Positions 16,353-24,467 of a stretch of 64,000 bases of DNA are shown piece by piece. Position 1 is the first letter of the stretch. Every line of letters begins with the position of its first letter. The notes under the pieces were generated by a model, which saw nothing but the letters and a program-made list of their open reading frames with translations, had not been told where the DNA came from and ran no database searches. The DNA lies in assembly GCF_052118845.1 (NCBI RefSeq), contig NZ_JBQKGJ010000010.1, forward strand, positions 1 through 64,000. Reading direction: 5' to 3'. The stretch comes from Bilifractor sp002394235 (GTDB lineage: Bacteria > Bacillota > Clostridia > Lachnospirales > Lachnospiraceae). The position numbers were made by a program, and so were the translations under genes.

Positions 16353-16522
16353 TCATATTTTGTTTTCAATTTATTAACGGGCGGAACAAGGTCTCATCAC
16401 ATTTGAGCTTTATACTGTTAAGCATAGAAACAAATAAATATACAAGGCACTTGTTATCATTGTTTCTTTTTCATATGAGGTATGTGAGCCTGGAAAGGGC
16501 GCATACCGATTCTCCTTCCTAT

Positions 16523-16556
16523 AAAAAGGAGCCGCATGCTGGAGCGGCTCCTTTTT
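16523..16556. terminator. Symmetrical hairpin with A and T flanks
   Basis: AAAAAGGAGCCGC and GCGGCTCCTTTTT form a bidirectional terminator-like stem-loop. No gene lies close upstream on the plus strand. Confidence 0.75.
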
Positions 16557-16772
16557 GTGTGTCCGGAAAGCTGGATGCCGGATTTTGAGGAGGGGTACTT
16601 TCGTTACCGGGTGGGACCAGAGCAACTCATTTTTTTGTAAGGAACATTGCAATAAATGACTAGTCGCAGATTGAAATGTGGCGGTAAAAATGGAAAATTA
16701 ACCAAAACAAATCGTATCTATCCCGAAAAATAAGGCAAACCAACAAAAACAACACAAAACAACGCAATTGTA

Positions 16773-16801
16773 TTGACAAAAACAAAGAATATAACTATCA
16801 T
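16773..16801 (+). promoter_or_regulatory. Promoter of rhaD
   Basis: TTGACA, 17 bp, TATCAT. It is preceded by an unusual A/C-rich run (16690-16770, almost no G on this strand). Downstream, hairpin GCGGCA-GAAAG-TGCCGC sits just before the ribosome binding site. Confidence 0.7.
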
Positions 16802-16897
16802 ATAGACATAAAAACAATAAAAACAACATTCAAATACCACATAAAACGACTAAAATGCAGCGGCAGAAAGTGCCGCATGATGGGGAGGCGGGATTTT

Positions 16898-17746
16898 ATG
16901 AAAATTCTTGATACAAAATTTGTCCGTGGATTTGTGAAGATGGCAGATGACGGTTTCAAGCAGGGATGGCATGAGAGAAACGGTGGAAATCTTTCCTATC
17001 GTCTGAAACCGTCTGAGGTAGAGGAGATTCGGCCGCGTCTGAATGATCACGCAGACTGGGCACCAATCGGAACCAGCGTTCCCGGACTTGCCGGGGAATT
17101 TTTCCTGATCACAGGAAGCGGAAAATATTTCCGGAATATTGCCGTAGACCCGGAGGCCTGCCTTGCGATCATTGAGCTGGATGACAAGGGAGAGAATTAC
17201 CGGATCCGCTGGGGCCTTGTAGAAGGCGGACGGCCGACCAGCGAGCTTCCTGCACATATGATGAACCATGAAGTGAAGAAGAGAGTGACAAACGGAAGAC
17301 ATCGTGTGATCTACCATGCGCATACCACAAACATCATCGCGCTCACCTTTGTACTTCCACTGAAGGATGAAATCTTCACACGGGAGCTCTGGGAGTCCGC
17401 GACAGAATGTCCGGTTGTTTTTCCGGACGGCGTAGGTGTCGTGCCGTGGATGGTTCCGGGAGGAAGAGAGATCGCCGTCGCGACCAGCCGTCTGATGGAG
17501 AAGTATGATGTCGCGATCTGGGCACACCACGGGATGTTCTGCTCGGGAGAGGACTTCGACCTGACATTCGGCCTGATGCACACCGTTGAGAAGTCTGCAG
17601 AGATCCTTCTCAAGGTTCTGGCTGTGACCCCGGTGAAACGCCAGACGATCACCCCGGAGGATTTCCGTGAGGTGGCAAAGGGATTCCACATCAGTCTTCC
17701 AGAGAGATTTCTGTATGAGAAGAAAAATCCGGGCGGAATCGAGTGA
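16898..17746 (+). CDS. rhaD: Rhamnulose-1-phosphate aldolase
   Basis: 282 residues from ATG 16898 (GGAGG 9 nt upstream). It is a class II aldolase of the RhaD/FucA fold, with WHERNGGNLSYR near the N-terminus, the zinc ligands in YHAHTTN and AHHGMFCSG, and the phosphate-binding TGSGKYF. It cleaves L-rhamnulose 1-phosphate to DHAP and L-lactaldehyde. No rhaA or rhaB adjoins it. A double mutarotase-like gene at 57405 is the only other candidate rhamnose gene in the window, so the pathway appears dispersed. Confidence 0.92.
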   Translation: MKILDTKFVRGFVKMADDGFKQGWHERNGGNLSYRLKPSEVEEIRPRLNDHADWAPIGTSVPGLAGEFFLITGSGKYFRNIAVDPEACLAIIELDDKGENYRIRWGLVEGGRPTSELPAHMMNHEVKKRVTNGRHRVIYHAHTTNIIALTFVLPLKDEIFTRELWESATECPVVFPDGVGVVPWMVPGGREIAVATSRLMEKYDVAIWAHHGMFCSGEDFDLTFGLMHTVEKSAEILLKVLAVTPVKRQTITPEDFREVAKGFHISLPERFLYEKKNPGGIE

Positions 17747-17821
17747 GCAGCACGAAAAGGTGAATGCCTGTCAGCAACCCGGAAGACGTGGATACCCTGG
17801 AACTTAATATTTGACGAAGAT

Positions 17822-17856
17822 GCCTTCTGCCGGTAAAATGGTGGAAGGCTTTATTT
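17822..17856 (+). terminator. rhaD terminator
   Basis: GCCTTC and GAAGGC stem with inner pairing, then TTTATTT, immediately followed by repeat copy 3. Confidence 0.75.
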
Positions 17857-17949
17857 ACGCGAACAGTGAGCCGCAGCCGAATGCGAAGTATTCGTGTGCG
17901 GCGAGCGTCGCGATAGCGAGATAAAACTCGCGCAGCGTGTTTTATCTCG
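17857..17949 (+). repeat. 93-bp terminator-linked repeat, copy 3
   Basis: Identical to the consensus over 93 bp. It begins at the last T of the rhaD terminator. Confidence 0.96.
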
Positions 17950-17976
17950 TTTGTGCGGTACAGAGTCCGTATTTCG

Positions 17977-18115
17977 GTTGCCATATGGCGTCGTTGACAA
18001 AGATTGAACATTGATTGCCATATAGGCGCTGTGGACAAAGATTGAACAGTGGTTGTCATATAGGCGCTGAGGCCAGAGATTGAACATTGATTGCTATATA
18101 GGTGTTGTGGACAGG
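17977..18115. repeat. 38-bp tandem repeat, about 3.7 units
   Basis: GATTGAACA recurs at 18002, 18040 and 18078. The unit is ATTGCCATATAGGCGCTGTG plus GACAAAGATTGAACATTG. It fills the space between copy 3 and a small membrane-protein gene. Confidence 0.9.
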
Positions 18116-18230
18116 GTCAGTACAAGGTTTTTGCAGGAATAGCAAATGATAAGTCGAATAGTCCGTGCAGCGGCTGTTACGGAAGTGCTGCGTTGCAGGA
18201 TGGAGAGAAGAAAAGTCGGAGCGGGACGGT

Positions 18231-18551
18231 ATGAGTAATCTGAAAAAGGGAAAAATATTTATGGGAGTCGCGGCGGTGCTTGTCCTGGCAGATGCTTTTA
18301 TGATGATACTGGATACGGTCATCGCCTATTCAGTGACCGCGTCATATATTGCGATGCTGACGCTTTTGATCAGTCCATTTGTGGGATTGGCATGCTCGAT
18401 TATGTCGTGGATATTTCTGGGCAGGGCAAAGCTGGAGGGAAAGGATCACATTGTAATCTGGCGCTGGATCGCGTTTGCACTGATACTGCTGGATGGATTT
18501 CTGGTGGTGACGGTTCTGCTGCTTCTCCTTCCGGGGATATCGATCACCTGA
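18231..18551 (+). CDS. Small membrane protein, unknown function
   Basis: 106 residues with three hydrophobic segments at about 9-33, 40-62 and 82-103, and a short polar loop with KLEGKDH between 2 and 3. ATG 18231 (MSNLKKGK) is preferred; an upstream in-frame ATG at 18165 would add an unlikely hydrophilic tail. I do not recognise a family. It lies alone downstream of a 38-bp repeat array. Confidence 0.6.
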   Translation: MSNLKKGKIFMGVAAVLVLADAFMMILDTVIAYSVTASYIAMLTLLISPFVGLACSIMSWIFLGRAKLEGKDHIVIWRWIAFALILLDGFLVVTVLLLLLPGISIT

Positions 18552-18691
18552 CACCACCTTCCTTCAGGAACAAGAGAGCGTCAAGGCAGCATTTTGTAAT
18601 GCAAATGAGAATGTGTACCTGAGAACAGGCTTTAATGTTATCTGGATGACTTTGCATTGCTGACAGGTTAAAGAGAAGAGAGGGATAATCA

Positions 18692-19102
18692 ATGAGTCAT
18701 ATATCGGATGCCATGAAGGCATTTCATGAGAATACGATGTGGATCGTAAATAACGGAATGATGGCGGACCTTGCCATCGAGGATACCAACAACAAGGTGA
18801 TTAACTGGTTTGTAATGCACAGGCAGGAGTGGAAGCACGGAGAAATCGTGGATTTTATTAGTATGGATGAGGGAACGGGCATCTACACGGTCTACGCGCT
18901 CTGCACAGATGATACTGTTCTGGCGATCCCGGAGGAGGAATTGGACAATCCGGAGGAATTTGAGATCAACGGACATCATACCTCTATGGTTCGGACCCGA
19001 CCGCAGGAGATCACCGGTGAGGATGCCGATCAGCTTGCTGATCGGGTGTTAGATGAGCGTGAGAGAATAATGAAGGCACGGGTTTCCGGAATTCGAAAAT
19101 GA
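18692..19102 (+). CDS. Conserved-looking soluble protein, unknown function
   Basis: 136 residues, acidic, no signal peptide or membrane segment. The N-terminal half (WIVNNGMMADLAIEDTNNK) and centre (GIYTVYALCTDDTVLAIPEE) look like a small beta-rich domain, and the C-terminus is a helix (ADQLADRVLDERERIMKA). GAGAGGGA precedes the ATG. A strong terminator follows. No family recognised. Confidence 0.65.
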   Translation: MSHISDAMKAFHENTMWIVNNGMMADLAIEDTNNKVINWFVMHRQEWKHGEIVDFISMDEGTGIYTVYALCTDDTVLAIPEEELDNPEEFEINGHHTSMVRTRPQEITGEDADQLADRVLDERERIMKARVSGIRK

Positions 19103-19145
19103 GATGGTGAGGTTTGTCACAGTCAGAAGACTGTGACACATCGAG

Positions 19146-19181
19146 GGCCGGCAGTTACCAGGACTGCCGGCCTAAATTTTT
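19146..19181. terminator. Bidirectional-looking intrinsic terminator
   Basis: GGCCGGCAGT and ACTGCCGGCC stem, then TAAATTTTT on the plus strand. It lies between the convergent 18692 and 19209 genes. A smaller CACAGTC-AGAA-GACTGTG hairpin precedes it. Confidence 0.9.
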
Positions 19182-19208
19182 GATGTCTGTTTTTCTCAGA
19201 TGCAGAGG

Positions 19209-20204
19209 TTATCCGAAAATCTCCCTGCTCATTTTATCAATTTCCTTGTCTACCATTCCATAAACTTGCGGGAAAACAGAAAAATTCAGGCCATGCGTTG
19301 TGCACGGAATGAAATAATGCTTTCCGCAGTCTCTGCAAAGCTGATCTGTCTCCTTTGCAATCTCTTCCTGTGTCACGTCAGGCTTGTCAACCTTGCCGTT
19401 ATCAATTCCGCCCATGAAGGATATTTTTTCACCATATTCTTTTACCAGCTGCGGCAGATTGTTGACAGACATGCAGCCCTGCCATACATCAATTCCCATG
19501 TCAATCATGGAGGGAACAAATGGCGCGCAATAACAGTCGTTATGATGGATAACGAGGACGCCTCTCTCCTTGAAATATCCGTAAATTCTCTGATAGGGTT
19601 TCAGGAAAAATTCCCGGAACATATCGGTACTGATAAATGTGGATCTCTGTGTTCCCCAGTCATCATGATGAAAGATGACATCCGGCTTCATATAATCACA
19701 GATCTGCTCCGCGTATTTCAGTTCCCATTCTGTAATATAGTCAATCAGATCATGAACCGCCTCCGGCTCCTCATAGAAATTCATCATGGCCGGTTCTACA
19801 TCGCAGAGATAATGATGCATTTCAAAAAGGCCTGGAGCCATAAATGCGGTAACCATTGTCTCGTTGCGGTCTACAGCTTCCGCAGCCTTGACCGTTGGTT
19901 CCCAGTCCTCGGCGGTATAATTGAGCTCCGGAGCTTTCACGTAACGCCTCCACTCTGTGATATCCGGACATACAAGATGCTCCGGATCATGCATCGGGAA
20001 TGCGCCGGGCTGTCCTTCCGGCCAGGCATTGTAATAACCCCAGCCACATTTCACCGCAGGGTCCCCCGGCTTCGCAGGCATAATCGGGAACTGATTCACG
20101 TAAGGTGTGTTCATGACAAAGGACAACGCCTCATACTGTTTCACAAAACGATCCGGTGTTCCGCCATGAATGGTTTCCAAAAAATTTTCTCTTTTCGTCA
20201 GCAT
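19209..20204 (-). CDS. Uroporphyrinogen decarboxylase-family protein, likely corrinoid methyltransferase
   Basis: 331 residues. The URO-D fold is seen from MLTKRENFLETIHGG at the N-terminus, the central VIFHHDDWGTQ strand and the VIHHNDCYCAPFVPSMIDMG segment; His-x-x-Cys here is where MtaA/MtbA/MtvA-type methyltransferases bind zinc. Such enzymes move methyl groups between corrinoid proteins and thiols or tetrahydrofolate, and are more likely than haem synthesis because the neighbours are methionine-synthase-like and cobalt genes. GGAGG precedes the ATG. mntP lies 142 bp upstream on the same strand. No corrinoid-binding protein is adjacent. Confidence 0.8.
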   Translation of the reverse strand: MLTKRENFLETIHGGTPDRFVKQYEALSFVMNTPYVNQFPIMPAKPGDPAVKCGWGYYNAWPEGQPGAFPMHDPEHLVCPDITEWRRYVKAPELNYTAEDWEPTVKAAEAVDRNETMVTAFMAPGLFEMHHYLCDVEPAMMNFYEEPEAVHDLIDYITEWELKYAEQICDYMKPDVIFHHDDWGTQRSTFISTDMFREFFLKPYQRIYGYFKERGVLVIHHNDCYCAPFVPSMIDMGIDVWQGCMSVNNLPQLVKEYGEKISFMGGIDNGKVDKPDVTQEEIAKETDQLCRDCGKHYFIPCTTHGLNFSVFPQVYGMVDKEIDKMSREIFG

Positions 20205-20346
20205 AGTTTTTCCTCCGCAATAAAAACTATCATCAGGTTACTCACCCTGTTATTATACCATAATTGGCGGAAAATATATATGTTTTGACGAATAATTCAC
20301 GGATTCTATATAAATTATTAGTTAAAATGCATGATAATGGATGCGT

Positions 20347-20958
20347 TCAGATCCCTGTCACGAAGATCTCAATTCCGATTGCGATCAGAATGATACCGCC
20401 CAGTATCGTTGCCTTTTCCGAGAGCCTCTCACCGAATTTTTTCCCGAACAGAAGTCCGATCATGCAGATCACGAATGTTACAACAGCAATGATCAGCGAG
20501 CTCGAGAAAGCAGCTGCTGTTCCGTACCGTGCTGTCGTAAATCCTACGGAAAGTGCATCGATGGAGGTTGCAATTCCCTGTATGAGCAGGGTTTTCCTGG
20601 TTAGGACTGTTTTTGTTCCGCACCCGCAGTTTTCGGGATTTTCTTCGCACTTATTTTTTATCCTCCGGATTCCCTCGAACAGCATCTGACCTCCGATATA
20701 CAGAAGAAGAACCAGCGCAATCCAGGGAATGAATTTCTGAAATACCTTGAAATATGACGCAATCGTGTGTACGCAGAACCATCCGATCATCGGCATGGCG
20801 AACTGAAAGAATGCATAGCATGCAGCTATCCAGTAGGTTTTTTTCCTGGACATCCCGGGTTCGTTCAGCCCATTTGCAATCGATACCGAAAAGGCGTCCA
20901 TTGCCAGACCCACCCCGAGTAAGATACTGTTTAAGACAAAGCTCATCATACTTCCCAT
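20347..20958 (-). CDS. mntP: Manganese efflux pump MntP (DUF204)
   Basis: About 203 residues and six membrane segments. Two repeats carry the conserved acidic motifs LAMDAFSVSIANG and IATSIDALSVGF. A Cys-rich loop (CEENPENCGCGTK) lies between segments 3 and 4. The start is uncertain: ATG 20958 has GGAG about 11 nt upstream, GTG 20970 overlaps that site, and ATG 20949 is also possible. MntP exports Mn2+. The yybP-ykoY leader upstream would switch it on when manganese is high. Confidence 0.93.
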   Translation of the reverse strand: MGSMMSFVLNSILLGVGLAMDAFSVSIANGLNEPGMSRKKTYWIAACYAFFQFAMPMIGWFCVHTIASYFKVFQKFIPWIALVLLLYIGGQMLFEGIRRIKNKCEENPENCGCGTKTVLTRKTLLIQGIATSIDALSVGFTTARYGTAAAFSSSLIIAVVTFVICMIGLLFGKKFGERLSEKATILGGIILIAIGIEIFVTGI

Positions 20959-21017
20959 CCTGACTTCCACTCCTCATTTCTATCCGTCCGGCCGTTTTTG
21001 TTTCTCTTCATCCCATC

Positions 21018-21057
21018 AGAAAAACGCCCGGATACAGTTCGCGCTGTACCCGGGCGT
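21018..21057 (-). terminator. Mn riboswitch expression-platform terminator
   Basis: On the minus strand ACGCCCGG pairs with TCCGGGCGT around GTACAGCGCGAACTGTA, then TTTTTC. It lies between the aptamer and mntP. Confidence 0.88.
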
Positions 21058-21059
21058 AT

Positions 21060-21235
21060 ATACCTGCAGTCTGACCCATGTACAGCAACATCGCTTACAT
21101 GAGTCTCGCCGATTAAAGCAAGCCAGGCCGAAACGGCCAGTATGTTGACTTGCTGCATGGGATAAGATAAGTATCCGCGGTCCATCAATTTCCGCAGTCA
21201 CAGCCCATGCCAACTACTCCCTCACGGTTTTGTGT
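21060..21235 (-). promoter_or_regulatory. yybP-ykoY manganese riboswitch
   Basis: On the minus strand the two conserved loops are visible: GGGAGTAG near the 5' end and GAGACTCATG further in. GTCAACATACT and paired CATGGGTC/CATGGGAT segments lie around them. The aptamer ends just before an intrinsic terminator and the mntP gene. Manganese binding should prevent termination. Confidence 0.88.
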
Positions 21236-21343
21236 TTTGTAGATACTATCATTTTGTCACACGATTAGTCAATTCTAATATATATGGCCGGACTTTCTTT
21301 CACTGCTTGCAGAAAATATTTGTATGGAATATGATGGATTAAT

Positions 21344-21361
21344 ATCGATGATGTCATCGAT
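21344..21361. promoter_or_regulatory. 18-bp palindrome upstream of small gene
   Basis: ATCGATGA-TG-TCATCGAT is a palindrome with perfect 8-bp arms, 42 bp before ATG 21404. It is a possible operator. Confidence 0.45.
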
Positions 21362-21403
21362 GCATTATATTGACGCATGATTATTGAAGAAAGGATTTCA
21401 GAC

Positions 21404-21661
21404 ATGAATGAGGAAAAGACCATCCTTCTCCCTTATGAATCCTGGGCTTACCTGAAGGCCCGCTCCCGCGAGGAACGGATCGGCAGGAAGACCTCCGACG
21501 CGCTTCTGAAAAATATGTGGTCGGTTCTGGCCAAGGAAGACGGAAAGATCCGAGTGAACGGAAAAGCACTTGGAGGCCGGGAAAACGGTGAGATCACCTC
21601 GTGGTCCGTTGAGGATATGCGGAGAATGCTGGATGAGAAGGGGCTCACCTACACCTTGTAA
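21404..21661 (+). CDS. Small protein of unknown function
   Basis: 85 residues from ATG 21404 (AAAGGA 8 nt upstream; ATG 21377 lacks a ribosome binding site). It is soluble and mixed-charge, with a Trp-rich C-terminal helix (SWSVEDMRRMLDEKGLTYTL). I recognise no family and see no cysteines or membrane segment. Confidence 0.55.
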   Translation: MNEEKTILLPYESWAYLKARSREERIGRKTSDALLKNMWSVLAKEDGKIRVNGKALGGRENGEITSWSVEDMRRMLDEKGLTYTL

Positions 21662-21689
21662 GGTTTTTCTGTAATTGTTGCAGGATTTC

Positions 21690-21835
21690 AGGCTGTTGCA
21701 TTATCATGGTTGTAATTGTGGTTATGTTGCAGCGATAGTAATAGTTGTAGTAATGGAAATGCTGCAGTTATGGTCATAGTTGTAGTAATGGAAATGTTGC
21801 AGCTATGGTTATTGCTGTAGTTACAGTTATTAGCA
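21690..21835. repeat. Tandem repeats rich in GTTGTAGTAATGGAAATG
   Basis: Four to five imperfect copies of a unit containing GTTGTAGTAATGGAAATG and GTTGCAGCTATGGTTAT, with no ORF of note. They fill the gap between the 21404 gene and the relic repeat before the first MetH-like gene. Confidence 0.7.
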
Positions 21836-21845
21836 GCTGCTGGTT

Positions 21846-21898
21846 TTCCAGCGAGTGTCGCGACAGGGAGTAACCCTTTAGAGCGCATATATCTCGTT
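21846..21898 (+). repeat. Degenerate relic of the 93-bp repeat
   Basis: GCGAGTGTCGCGACAGGGAG … ATATCTCGTTCA resembles the 3' half of the repeat (GCGAGCGTCGCGATAGCGAG … TTATCTCG) with many changes. The truncated copy 4 lies before the second MetH-like paralogue in the same relative place. Confidence 0.5.
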
Positions 21899-21915
21899 CA
21901 ATGAATAGAGGAATT

Positions 21916-22794
21916 ATGACAGAGAATGATTTTACACGGATGACACAGAAGGGCATCGTTATATTGGACGGTGCAATGGGAACGAATCTCTACCGCATGG
22001 GGATGCCTCATGGATGCTGCACGGAGGAGTGGGCGCTGAAACATCCGGATGATGTGGAAAAACTTCAGAGGGAGTATGTGGAGGCGGGTTCTCAGATCAT
22101 TTATGCACCGACCTTTGGTGCGAACCGCATTATGCTGAAGAGATTTGGTCTTGCGGAACATACTGAAGAGATGAACCGGAAACTCTTTGAAATCTCCCGG
22201 CGCGCGGCAGAAGGGAAAACTATGATCGCCGGCGATCTGGCGCCCACGGGCATGATTCTGAAGGAATACGGCGGAGCCGGGAGCCGGGAGGAAATGTTCG
22301 AGGCGTATCGTGAGCAGGCAAAGGTTCTGTATGAAGCGGGTTGTGATCTTTTTGCCGTGGAAAGTATGCTGTCCGTGCTCGACGCGGTGACTGCGGTAGA
22401 AGCAGTGAGATCCGTATGCTCCGCTCCGGTGATCTGCACGCTCACGGTGCGAAAAAACGGAAGCGCCTATTACGGCGGAGATATTTTCGAGGGCGGGCCG
22501 CTTGCGGAGAAGGCAGGCGCGGATGCTTACGGCATTAACTGCTGTGATGGCCCGGATGGGATGGAAGAAATTATCTCATCTGTCTCCGAAATGGTTCATA
22601 TACCGATTGTAGCAAAGCCAAATGCGGGACTGCCGCAAAGGGGCGCAAATGGGCAGATGGTCTACAAAATCAGTCCGGACCAGTTCGTTTCGTCCATGAA
22701 GAAACTTGTGTCCGCAGGAGCGTCGGTGATCGGAGGATGCTGCGGAACTACCCCGGCATATATCCGGAGACTTGCGGAGGAATTTCGAAAGTAA
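21916..22794 (+). CDS. Stand-alone homocysteine S-methyltransferase domain (MetH N-terminal type), paralogue 1
   Basis: 292 residues from ATG 21916 (GAGGA 4 nt upstream; ATG 21901 has none). It has the Hcy-methyltransferase TIM barrel: ILDGAMGTNL, YAPTFGANR, and the zinc site formed by the Cys in YGINCC and the Cys pair in VIGGCCGTTP. It should activate homocysteine and take a methyl from a corrinoid or other donor. Folate-, B12- and activation domains of full MetH are missing. It is 40-43% identical by eye to the gene at 22948. Confidence 0.88.
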   Translation: MTENDFTRMTQKGIVILDGAMGTNLYRMGMPHGCCTEEWALKHPDDVEKLQREYVEAGSQIIYAPTFGANRIMLKRFGLAEHTEEMNRKLFEISRRAAEGKTMIAGDLAPTGMILKEYGGAGSREEMFEAYREQAKVLYEAGCDLFAVESMLSVLDAVTAVEAVRSVCSAPVICTLTVRKNGSAYYGGDIFEGGPLAEKAGADAYGINCCDGPDGMEEIISSVSEMVHIPIVAKPNAGLPQRGANGQMVYKISPDQFVSSMKKLVSAGASVIGGCCGTTPAYIRRLAEEFRK

Positions 22795-22834
22795 ACGGAC
22801 ATGTCGTAAAAAACATGGTATAAGCGGCACAGAA

Positions 22835-22886
22835 GCGGCGAGCGTCGCGATAGCGAGATAAAACTCGCGCAGCGTGTTTTATCTCG
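22835..22886 (+). repeat. 93-bp repeat, copy 4, truncated to 52 bp
   Basis: Exact match to the last 52 bp of the consensus; the first 41 bp, including the 5' part of the first hairpin, are absent. It lies between the two MetH-like paralogues. Confidence 0.92.
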
Positions 22887-22947
22887 TTCATCATCTATCG
22901 ACTGCCTGTAAGCGGGGCACCACAATGTCTATAAAGTGAGGCTAATC

Positions 22948-23847
22948 ATGAACAAAACTGAATTCAGGGAACTTACAGATAGCAAGATCGTCTGTCTTGA
23001 CGGAGCAACAGGCACAAATCTGACGCTGCGCGGGATGCCGAAGGGAATCAGCACAGAGGCCTGGGTTCTGGAGCATCCGGAGGTACTTCAAAATCTTCAG
23101 AGAGAATTTATCGAAGCGGGAGCGGATGTGATTTACGCGCCGACGTTTGGCGCAAACCGGAAGGTTCTGGGCGGTTTCGAACTGGCGGACGAGACCGAAG
23201 AGATGAACAAAAAGCTGCTCGGGCTGTCGCAGGAGGTGTCGAAGGGCAGCGTTCTGGTGGCAGGAGATATGGCGCCCACGGGATTGGTGCCGGATTCCGC
23301 TGGAGGAGATGCCAGCTATGAGGAAATTTTTGAGATCTATCGGGAACAGGCAGAGATTCTGTATCATGCCGGCGTGGATCTCTTTGTAATCGAGACGATG
23401 ATGTCGGCGGATGAGACTTCGATTGCGCTGGACGCGGTTTCGTCTGTTTGTGACCTTCCGGTGATGTGCACGTTTTCCGTATACGCGGATGGAAAGTGCT
23501 TTTTTGACGGAAATATCTTTGATGCTGCAGCCGTTCTGGAGGCGATGGGCGCTGCGGCAGTGGGACTGAACTGCTGCAGCGGACCGGATCAGATGGAGAG
23601 CATCATCCGGTATCTGGCGAAGAACTGCAGTATTCCGATTATCGCGAAGCCAAACGCGGGAATGCCGAAGATTGACGAGAAGGGGAATGCGATTTACAGC
23701 CTCGGGCCGGAAGCCTTTGCGTCTCAGATGAAGATGCTGACAGATGCCGGCGCCAGGATTGTCGGAGGCTGCTGCGGGACAGAGCCGGAGCATATCCGGC
23801 TTTTGAAGAAGATGATTTCCGGTCGATCATTTATTGGATCAATTTGA
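22948..23847 (+). CDS. Stand-alone homocysteine S-methyltransferase domain, paralogue 2
   Basis: 299 residues from ATG 22948 (GTGAGG upstream). It has the same barrel and zinc motifs as paralogue 1: CLDGATGTNL, YAPTFGANRK, VGLNCCSGPDQ and RIVGGCCGTEPEH. The two copies may serve different methyl donors. The TGA stop lies inside the -35 hexamer of a perfect promoter for the cobalamin riboswitch leader, so transcription restarts immediately downstream. Confidence 0.88.
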   Translation: MNKTEFRELTDSKIVCLDGATGTNLTLRGMPKGISTEAWVLEHPEVLQNLQREFIEAGADVIYAPTFGANRKVLGGFELADETEEMNKKLLGLSQEVSKGSVLVAGDMAPTGLVPDSAGGDASYEEIFEIYREQAEILYHAGVDLFVIETMMSADETSIALDAVSSVCDLPVMCTFSVYADGKCFFDGNIFDAAAVLEAMGAAAVGLNCCSGPDQMESIIRYLAKNCSIPIIAKPNAGMPKIDEKGNAIYSLGPEAFASQMKMLTDAGARIVGGCCGTEPEHIRLLKKMISGRSFIGSI

Positions 23848-23872
23848 CATTTTGTTAATGATTTCATATAAT
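23844..23872 (+). promoter_or_regulatory. Perfect-consensus sigma-A promoter
   Basis: TTGACA (23844-23849), 17 bp, TATAAT (23867-23872). The stop codon of the upstream gene (23845-23847) is within the -35. It drives the cobalamin riboswitch and cbiK leader. Confidence 0.92.
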
Positions 23873-23894
23873 AGAAAAAGTCTTTAAAACATAT

Positions 23895-24066
23895 CTTTTC
23901 AGTGCCGCTTTTATGGCGGGTAATAGGAAATCAGGTGAAATACCTGAACGATCCGGTCACTGTGAGCAGTGAGCCAGATGCATTGTCCATTGTATTCCGG
24001 TCAACGGAGTATGAGAAGGCGCAGGAAGGCATTTGAGCTGCAAGTCAGGAAACCTGCTGAGAAGAC
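23895..24066 (+). promoter_or_regulatory. Cobalamin (B12) riboswitch
   Basis: The sequence contains the expected core: GGGTAATAGGAAA…AGGTGAAATACCT, the GGTCACTGTGAGCAGTGAGCC region equivalent to GCCACTG, and the closing B12-box-like AGTCAGGAAACCTGCTG. About 200 nt of leader follow before a terminator. Adenosylcobalamin binding should favour termination and lower cobaltochelatase output. Confidence 0.85.
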
Positions 24067-24265
24067 GATAGATTTGCTTCCGATGAAAGCAGAGTCTGTT
24101 TGCATAAGAATATTGATGGTTGCATCAGTGATTTCTGGTGTGATCCGGCTGGTTTGCAGATATGCGCTCTTTGGCGTGCGGTTATGGATACCGTTTCTTT
24201 GGATGGAGCGTGACCGTCAGGCGGATCCGGGATTTCAGCAGATGTTTCTTTTATATGCAGATACG

Positions 24266-24302
24266 GAGTGATTGCTTTCTGAGAAGGCGGTCACTCTTTT
24301 TT
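24266..24302 (+). terminator. Cobalamin-riboswitch terminator
   Basis: GAGTGATTGC pairs with GGCGGTCACTC, followed by TTTTTT. Repeat copy 5 starts directly after it. Confidence 0.85.
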
Positions 24303-24395
24303 ACGCGAACAGTGAGCCGCAGCCGAATGCGAAGTATTCGTGTGCGGCGAGCGTTGCGATAGCGAGATAAAACTCGCGCAGCGTGTTTTATCTCG
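24303..24395 (+). repeat. 93-bp terminator-linked repeat, copy 5
   Basis: Full length with one substitution (GCGTTGCG for GCGTCGCG). It lies between the riboswitch terminator and the cbiK start, so read-through transcripts carry it in the 5' UTR. Confidence 0.95.
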
Positions 24396-24467
24396 TTTAT
24401 GTTCTGTGCTATGGTATCGAAGGGCGTTTTGCCCCTTGATATAGATTATTCTACAAAAAGGAGAAAC

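Noticed and set aside
19209..20204. Haem-pathway uroporphyrinogen decarboxylase (hemE)
   Set aside because: The His-x-x-Cys zinc-type motif and lack of haem genes favour the methyltransferase branch of the family.
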